Part shown: positions 58,916 to 64,000 of the stretch, in pieces
Layout: every line of letters starts with the position of its first letter
Position numbering within the stretch: the first letter of the stretch is position 1
Source: Nonomuraea sp. NEAU-A123
Lineage (GTDB): Bacteria > Actinomycetota > Actinomycetes > Streptosporangiales > Streptosporangiaceae
NCBI RefSeq assembly: GCF_018603905.1
Contig: NZ_JAHFZZ010000009.1
Span: 1-64,000 of the forward strand
DNA: 64,000 bases
Direction of reading: 5' to 3'
Made by a program: the position numbers and the translations under genes
The notes under the pieces: model-generated
Databases searched by the model: none
Told to the model about the DNA's origin: nothing
What the model saw: only the letters and a program-made list of their open reading frames with translations

Positions 58916-60718
58916 TCAGGCCTCCTGCGGGGTGGTCGTGGTGCGGCCGGTGGTGTGGCCAGGGTCTTCCCTCATGCGCTCGGCGTCGAGGCCGGACAGC
59001 GGGTGCCCCTTGGCGAAGAACTTGAGCTTGGCCAGCACCGCGATGAACGGCTTCGTGAACAGGAACACCACCACGATGTCGATCAGCGTGGTCAGGCCCA
59101 TCGCGAACGCGAACCCGGCCACACCGCCCACGGCGAGCACGTACAGCACGACCGCGGCGATGAACATGACGGCGTCGGCGATCAGGATCGTGCGCCGCGC
59201 ACGCACCCAGGCCACCTCGACGGCCGCACGCAGCGTCCGCCGCCCTTCCTTCATCTCATCTCGTATGCGTTCGAAGTACACGATGAAGGAGTCGGCGGTG
59301 ATGCCGATCGAGACCACCAGGCCGATGATGTGCGGCAGCGACAGCCGGAACCCGGCGTTGTGGCCGAGCACGACCACGGTCGTGTAGGTGAGGATCGTGG
59401 CGACCACGAGGCTGAGGACGGCGACGATGCCGAGACCGCGGTAGTACAGCAAGCAGTAGAGGACCACGAGGCCGAGGCCGAAGACGCCGGAGATCAGGCC
59501 GCCCATGAGCTGGTCCTGGCCGAGGGTCGAGGACACGGTCTCGATCGAGCTGGGGTTGAACTTCAGCGGCAGCGCGCCGTACTTGAGCTGGTCGGCCAGC
59601 TCGGTGGCGCTCTGCTGGGTGAAGCCACCGGTGATCTCGGCGCGGCCGCCCGGGATCGGGCCGATGATGTTGGGCGCGGTGATCACGACACCGTCGAGGA
59701 CGACGGCGACCTGGTTGCGCGGCGCCTGCGAGTTGTAGGCGGTGGAGGTCAGCTTGCTCCACGCGCTCGCGCCCTGGCTCTTGAAGTCGAGCTGGACGAG
59801 CCACTGGGTGGTGCCCTGCTGGACGCCGGCGCTGGCCGAGGAGATGTCGGTGCCGACGACCTTGGCCACGTCGAGGACGTACTTGAGGCTGCCGTCGGAC
59901 TCACAGGCGGCGAACTGCTTGGCCGGGTCGTCCTGGACGCCCTTCCCGCGGTTCTTCGGGTCGCTGCAGTCGAGCTTGTTGAACTGCGCGAGCACGTCCT
60001 TGTCGATGCCCTGGGTGTTGATCGCCGTACTGGGGTCCTGAGTGGGCTGGCCGCTCGACGTCGGGGTGGGCGTCGGAGTGGCCTTGCCGTCCTTGGTCTT
60101 CTGCGCCTTCGGTGTCTCCTTGGCCTTCGGCGAGGCGGTCGCCGACGGGGTGGCCGACGGCGCGACCAGCGCGGACGACAGGGCCTTGCCCGTGGGCGAG
60201 GTGCTGGGCTTGGGAGCCCCCGCCGACTGGGACGGCTTGCCCGACTGCGTGGGGGCGGAGGACGGAGCCGTGGACGGGGTGGAGGACGGCGAGGTGCCCG
60301 GCTTGGGCGCCTCGGTGGCGAGCTCCTGCGGAGTCTGCGTGGCCGCTATGGCGAGCACCTGGCGGAAGCGGAGCTCCGCTGTGGTGCCGACCAGTTCGAT
60401 GACCTCCTTCTGACCCGCGCCCGGAACGGAGATGATGATGTTGGCGCCGGACTTGGTGACCTCCGCGTCGGAGATGCCGTTGCCGTTGACCCGGTCGCGG
60501 ATGATGTTGACCGCGCGGTCAAGGATCTCCTCGGGCGGAGCGGCACCGTTCAGGGTCACCGGTGAGAGAGTCACCGTCGTGCCGCCGGCGAGGTCGAGCC
60601 CCAGCTTCGGCGTGAACGCCTTCTGCAGGAACATCGTCCCGCCCAGGGCGATGATGAGCGCCAGCAGCACCAGGAGCGTTCGCCCCGGTCGGCTGTGGCG
60701 GCTGGTCGGTCGGGCCAC
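58916..60718 (-). CDS. secD: protein translocase subunit SecD
   Basis: A 600-residue SecD with an N-terminal membrane helix, LGLDLAGGTTVTL, a periplasmic P1 domain, and five further membrane segments including SIGITADSFIVYFERI. A Pro/Ser/Thr-rich, probably disordered insert (about residues 128-232) splits the periplasmic region; such inserts are frequent in actinobacterial SecD. GTG 60718 is the start; the nearest GGAAAG is rather far upstream (14 nt). Confidence 0.96.
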   Translation of the reverse strand: MARPTSRHSRPGRTLLVLLALIIALGGTMFLQKAFTPKLGLDLAGGTTVTLSPVTLNGAAPPEEILDRAVNIIRDRVNGNGISDAEVTKSGANIIISVPGAGQKEVIELVGTTAELRFRQVLAIAATQTPQELATEAPKPGTSPSSTPSTAPSSAPTQSGKPSQSAGAPKPSTSPTGKALSSALVAPSATPSATASPKAKETPKAQKTKDGKATPTPTPTSSGQPTQDPSTAINTQGIDKDVLAQFNKLDCSDPKNRGKGVQDDPAKQFAACESDGSLKYVLDVAKVVGTDISSASAGVQQGTTQWLVQLDFKSQGASAWSKLTSTAYNSQAPRNQVAVVLDGVVITAPNIIGPIPGGRAEITGGFTQQSATELADQLKYGALPLKFNPSSIETVSSTLGQDQLMGGLISGVFGLGLVVLYCLLYYRGLGIVAVLSLVVATILTYTTVVVLGHNAGFRLSLPHIIGLVVSIGITADSFIVYFERIRDEMKEGRRTLRAAVEVAWVRARRTILIADAVMFIAAVVLYVLAVGGVAGFAFAMGLTTLIDIVVVFLFTKPFIAVLAKLKFFAKGHPLSGLDAERMREDPGHTTGRTTTTPQEA

Positions 60719-60760
60719 TGGTCGTCAGTCTTTCCGATAGGGGTTTGAGGCAGAGCCTAG

Positions 60761-61198
60761 TCAGGACTGCTTGGAGCTGGAGTCCTTGCCGCCGTTGCGC
60801 TCCACGGTCGGCTCGGTCTCTTCGCGGGGGGTGTCGTCCTTGTCGTCGACCTTGGCCTCGTGGGCGGCCGTGTCGTCAGCGGCGGCGTCCACCACGGGCT
60901 CGTCAGCGAGGGGCTCGTCAGCCGGAGCGTCGCCGGGAGTGACGACGCGCCCGATGGCGGCCTTCACCCATCGGGTCTCGATCCCGGGAGCGACCTCAAG
61001 AACCACGTCCTCATTCTCTACTGCGACCACGGTGGCGAACAGGCCAGTCGTCGTCATGACCCGAGCACCCGGCGCCAGTGAGTTCTGCATGGCGGTCGCC
61101 TCTTGCTGGCGCTTGCGCTGGGGGCGGATCAGCAAGAAGTAGAACACCACCACCAGAAGGATCAGCGGCAGGATGCTTCCGAGTTGTCCCATGTCCAT
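60761..61198 (-). CDS. yajC: preprotein translocase subunit YajC
   Basis: A 145-residue single-pass protein: membrane helix ILPLILLVVVFYFLLI (about 8-23) followed by RPQRKRQQE and a small beta domain with MTTTGLFATV, typical of YajC. The acidic Asp/Glu/Ala-rich tail (about 95-145) is longer than in E. coli. It starts the yajC-secD-secF run. ATG 61198 has GGAAGG about 9 nt upstream; ATG 61192 is an alternative. Confidence 0.93.
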   Translation of the reverse strand: MDMGQLGSILPLILLVVVFYFLLIRPQRKRQQEATAMQNSLAPGARVMTTTGLFATVVAVENEDVVLEVAPGIETRWVKAAIGRVVTPGDAPADEPLADEPVVDAAADDTAAHEAKVDDKDDTPREETEPTVERNGGKDSSSKQS

Positions 61199-61335
61199 AA
61201 GGAGCGACCTTCCATTGTCGTACAAGAAGTTGACACCGGCCTCGCGCCGGAAATTCCGTGCGTAACGTCGGGGCCGCGCCGCTCAGCCCGTCAGCCTACA
61301 CAGCCAGCCAAGCCACGGAGTGTAGGCCGTTGTTG

Positions 61336-61404
61336 CGAAACGCGGCAACGAGGCAGCGTTTCGGCGCGCGGGGAAGTTCCCATATTGAAACGGTTGCAAC
61401 CGTT
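61336..61404. promoter_or_regulatory. two inverted repeats between ruvB and yajC
   Basis: CGAAACGC-12-GCGTTTCG (61336-61363) and a perfect palindrome AACGGTTGCAACCGTT (61389-61404) lie between the ruvB stop and the yajC start. The second begins 7 bp after the ruvB stop on the minus strand and is followed by TTTC, so it could be a weak terminator. Its TTGCAA centre also resembles LacI-type operators. Role undecided. Confidence 0.45.
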
Positions 61405-61410
61405 CTGTGA

Positions 61411-62442
61411 TCAGTCGAAAAGCGTGGCTCCGAAGGCGTCGGGCGGCGGTGTCATCCCGAGATGGTGCCAGGCCGCGGCGGTGGCGACCCGGCCGCGCGG
61501 GGTCCTGGCCAGCAGTCCTTGGCGTACGAGGAAGGGCTCGGCCACCACTTCGACGGTCTCCGGCTCCTCGCCGACGGCCACGGCGAGCGTGGACAGGCCG
61601 ACGGGACCGCCGCCGAACTTGCGCAGCAGCACCCCGAGCACCGCCCGGTCGAGCCGGTCGAGCCCTTCGGCGTCGACTTCGTACAGATTGAGGGCCGCGG
61701 AGGCGATGTCACGGTCGATGACGCCGTCCGCGCGGACGTCGGCGAAGTCGCGGACCCGGCGCAGCAGGCGGTTGGCGATGCGGGGCGTGCCGCGCGAGCG
61801 CCGGGCGATCTCGTGCGCGCCTTCGGCCGGCAGCCGCACGTCGAGCAGCCTGGACGAGCGGTAGAGGACCCGCTCCAGCTCCTCGACCTCGTAGAAGTCC
61901 AGGTGCGCGGTGAAGCCGAACCGGTCGCGCAGCGGCGCGGGCAGCAGCCCGGCCCTGGTGGTGGCGCCGACCAGGGTGAACGGCGCGATGTCGAGCGGGA
62001 TCGCGGTGGCTCCTGGGCCCTTGCCGACGATGATGTCGACGCGGAAGTCCTCCATCGCGAGATAGAGCATCTCCTCGGCGGGGCGGGCCATCCGGTGGAT
62101 CTCGTCGATGAACAGCACCTCGCCCTCGGCCAGCGTCGACAGGATGGCCGCGAGGTCACCGGCCCGCTCCAGGGCCGGCCCTGACGTGATGCGGAGCGGA
62201 ACGCTCAACTCGGCTGCGATGATCATAGCCAGTGTCGTCTTGCCCAGACCCGGCGAACCGTTCATCAGCACATGATCCGGCGGCCGATTACGCCGCATGG
62301 CGCTCTCCAGCACCAGCGACAGCTGCTCCCGCACCCGCGCCTGGCCGATGAACTCACTCAGCCGCTTGGGCCGCAGCGCCGCCTCGATCTGCACCTCGTC
62401 GCCCTCGGCGTCGGGTGACACGAGATCACGCTCGAGGCTCAC
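61411..62442 (-). CDS. ruvB: Holliday junction branch-migration ATPase RuvB
   Basis: A 343-residue AAA+ motor. Walker A GSPGLGKTT (about 62-70), Walker B LFIDEIHRM, sensor GATTRAGLLPAPLRDRF with the arginine finger, and the C-terminal winged helix (GGGPVGLSTLA) are present. GTG 62442 has GGAGG close upstream. It lies 37 bp after ruvA. Confidence 0.97.
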   Translation of the reverse strand: MSLERDLVSPDAEGDEVQIEAALRPKRLSEFIGQARVREQLSLVLESAMRRNRPPDHVLMNGSPGLGKTTLAMIIAAELSVPLRITSGPALERAGDLAAILSTLAEGEVLFIDEIHRMARPAEEMLYLAMEDFRVDIIVGKGPGATAIPLDIAPFTLVGATTRAGLLPAPLRDRFGFTAHLDFYEVEELERVLYRSSRLLDVRLPAEGAHEIARRSRGTPRIANRLLRRVRDFADVRADGVIDRDIASAALNLYEVDAEGLDRLDRAVLGVLLRKFGGGPVGLSTLAVAVGEEPETVEVVAEPFLVRQGLLARTPRGRVATAAAWHHLGMTPPPDAFGATLFD

Positions 62443-62479
62443 GCCGCCACCTCCCCCAGCGGGGACCGGACCGGCCCGC

Positions 62480-63085
62480 TCATCGCGCGCTGCTCAGCGA
62501 TCGCAGGGCGGACTTCAGCAGGACGGCGATCTGCGGGTCGTCACCGGCCTCCGGCTCGATGATGGCGATGGCCTCGTCGGCGTCCTTGCTGGAGTAGCCC
62601 AGCCCCACCAGCCCCGAGTGGACCTGGTCGCGCCAGGCCGCCACCCGCCGGCCGCCGTTGAGTGCCGCGTCGACCGCCTCGTCGGGTGTGCCGAGCCGGT
62701 CCTTGAGCTCCAGGACGATGCGCTGGGCGCCCTTCTGGCCGATGCCCGGCACCTGGGTGAGCGCCTTGAGGTCGGCGGAGGCGACGGCCACGCGCAGCGC
62801 GTTGGGCGAGTGGACGGCGAGCATGGCCAGCGCCAGCTTGGGGCCGACGCCGCTGGCCGTCTGGAGCAGCTCGAAAACGGTGCGCTCGTCGGCGGTGGCG
62901 AAGCCGAAGAGGGTGAGCGACTCCTCGCGCACCACCAGCGACGTGGCCAGCCGCGCCTCCTCGCCCACCCTGAGCGTGGCCAGGGTGGCGGGTGTGCAGT
63001 GGGTGAGGATGCCGACCCCGCCGACCTCGATCACCGCACCGTAGGGGGCGATCGCCGTCACCTGTCCGGCCACCGACGCGATCAC
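62480..63085 (-). CDS. ruvA: Holliday junction DNA-binding protein RuvA
   Basis: A 201-residue protein with the N-terminal OB-fold (MIASVAGQVTAI), two helix-hairpin-helix units (TASGVGPKLALAML and VPGIGQKGAQRIVLELK) and the flexible C-terminal RuvB-contacting domain. GTG 63085 overlaps the ruvC stop (GTGA). Confidence 0.97.
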   Translation of the reverse strand: MIASVAGQVTAIAPYGAVIEVGGVGILTHCTPATLATLRVGEEARLATSLVVREESLTLFGFATADERTVFELLQTASGVGPKLALAMLAVHSPNALRVAVASADLKALTQVPGIGQKGAQRIVLELKDRLGTPDEAVDAALNGGRRVAAWRDQVHSGLVGLGYSSKDADEAIAIIEPEAGDDPQIAVLLKSALRSLSSAR

Positions 63086-63639
63086 AGCGCCACGTCCTTC
63101 CGTGTCGTACGGGCCCGTGCGGTGCGGCCCTGGGCCTTGGCCATGGCCTCGGCCAGGCGGAGCTGGGCCCCGCCGCGCCATACGTGGCAGATGGCCAGGG
63201 CGAGCGCGTCGGCGGCGTCGGCGGGCTTGGGCATCTCGCTGAGCCGCAGCAGGCGGGTCACCATGGCGCCGATCTGCTTCTTGTCGGCGGTGCCGCTGCC
63301 GGTGATGGCGGCCTTGACCTCGGAGGGGGTGTGGAGCGCGACGGGCAGGCCGCGCCTGGACGCGCACAGGATCGCGATGCCCGCCGCCTGGGCGGTGCCC
63401 ATGACCGTGCGGACGTTGTGCTGGCTGAACACCCGCTCGACCGCCACCGCGTCGGGCCGCACGTCGTCGAGCCACTGCTCGATGCCGGCCTCGATGCCGA
63501 CCAGCCGGGCGCCCAGCTCCTCGTCGGCGCCGGTGCGCACCACCCCGACGGCCACCAGGGACAGCGGCGCGCCCGGCCGCCCCTCGACCGCGCCCAGGCC
63601 GCACCGGGTCAGCCCCGGATCGACGCCCATCACCCGCAC
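63082..63639 (-). CDS. ruvC: crossover junction endodeoxyribonuclease RuvC
   Basis: A 185-residue RNase H-fold resolvase with catalytic acids Asp7 (GVDPGLTRCG), Glu68 (AVERVF) and the C-terminal DAADALALAICH pair. GTG 63639 is preceded by GGGAGG at 7 nt; upstream codons are unlike the family. First gene of ruvCAB, which cuts and migrates Holliday junctions. Confidence 0.96.
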   Translation of the reverse strand: MRVMGVDPGLTRCGLGAVEGRPGAPLSLVAVGVVRTGADEELGARLVGIEAGIEQWLDDVRPDAVAVERVFSQHNVRTVMGTAQAAGIAILCASRRGLPVALHTPSEVKAAITGSGTADKKQIGAMVTRLLRLSEMPKPADAADALALAICHVWRGGAQLRLAEAMAKAQGRTARARTTRKDVAL

Positions 63640-63751
63640 CGGCCTGCCTCCCCGCGCCGCCGAACATCTGTTCGGCACGAGACTCTACCCCGGCTGACGT
63701 GCCCGCGCATCGGGAAACGCCCGGCCGGACCGGCGGACGAGGGCGAGCCCG

Positions 63752-64000
63752 TCAGAAGTAGTCCAGCATGTATGGCCTGGCGGCGAAAGCGGCGTCGAGC
63801 AGCTCGTCGTACCGCTCATGCCCGGACATGAGGCCGCTGCGCCGCAGCGTGGCCGCCGGGATCCCGGCGTACAGGGCGGAGAAGCCGTTGATAGACAGCA
63901 CCGGCCCGGACTCCGCCGAGTCCCCGAGCGGTGTGGCGGCCCCGGCGCCGCCGGCGAACTCCAGCCGCCAGCGCCCCGTGTTGCCCGGCCGGAGCCGGTC
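63752..64000 (-). CDS. Eis-like GNAT acetyltransferase, C-terminal part (partial)
   Basis: The last 82 residues of a protein entering from the right edge. The segment GPVLSINGFSALYAGIPAATLRRSGL and the extreme C-terminus DAAFAARPYMLDYF match the sterol-carrier-like C-terminal domain of Eis-type acetyltransferases, whose C-terminal Phe carboxylate (kept here) takes part in catalysis. The GNAT domains lie outside the window. It ends 112 bp upstream of ruvC on the same strand. Confidence 0.75.
   Translation of the reverse strand, partial: DRLRPGNTGRWRLEFAGGAGAATPLGDSAESGPVLSINGFSALYAGIPAATLRRSGLMSGHERYDELLDAAFAARPYMLDYF

Overview
The window is about 64 kb of high-GC chromosomal DNA from an actinobacterium. 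GTG starts, 1-4 nt stop/start overlaps and leaderless-looking promoters are common. The gene content (a complete argCJBDFRGH cluster, infC-rpmI-rplT next to pheST, ruvCAB-yajC-secDF-apt-rel, hisS-aspS) is typical of Actinomycetota. From protein style I infer the Streptosporangiales (Nonomuraea/Streptosporangium-like), but the window alone does not prove this.

Layout. 1-415: the 5' end of a 16S rRNA gene on the minus strand, its leader and two tandem promoters. 415-5300: a loosely packed, repeat-rich stretch with a MarR regulator and divergent PPOX enzyme, a truncated ORF, a HAD hydrolase and a divergent GT-C glycosyltransferase. 5310-16313: tyrS, a PH-domain protein, a 3-methyladenine DNA glycosylase and the arginine operon headed by an ARG box at argC. 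16445-28023: an accessory block with an acyl-CoA ligase, six translationally coupled genes for a hydrogenase-4/formate-hydrogenlyase-like membrane complex whose large subunit lacks the NiFe-binding cysteines, a small membrane protein with a SnoaL-like protein, an MFS exporter and a small conserved protein. 28084-35402: pheT, pheS, an orphan soluble PAS histidine kinase, a SpoU-type RNA methyltransferase and rplT-rpmI-infC. infC has an ATC start and a structured leader containing a terminator hairpin. 35521-36251: a Phd/VapC toxin-antitoxin module. 36223-46522: aroE, two tandem mltG paralogues, ruvX, alaS, two small membrane proteins, a non-coding remnant, rarA and a DUF2231 protein. 46690-54836: two membrane-anchored cyclophilins flanking aspS-hisS-MBL hydrolase, a DUF349 protein and a nucleotidyltransferase-cupin fusion. 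54817-64000: bifunctional rel, apt, secF, secD, yajC, ruvB, ruvA, ruvC and the C-terminus of an Eis-like acetyltransferase.

Most of the window is housekeeping: aminoacyl-tRNA synthesis (Tyr, Phe, Ala, Asp, His), arginine biosynthesis, protein export, Holliday-junction processing and stringent response. The items most worth a second look are the Ni-site-less hydrogenase-related complex, the infC leader, the nucleotidyltransferase-cupin fusion, the paired MltG and paired cyclophilin paralogues, and the degenerate repeats around the rRNA flank. No CRISPR array, tRNA gene, prophage or insertion sequence was recognised.
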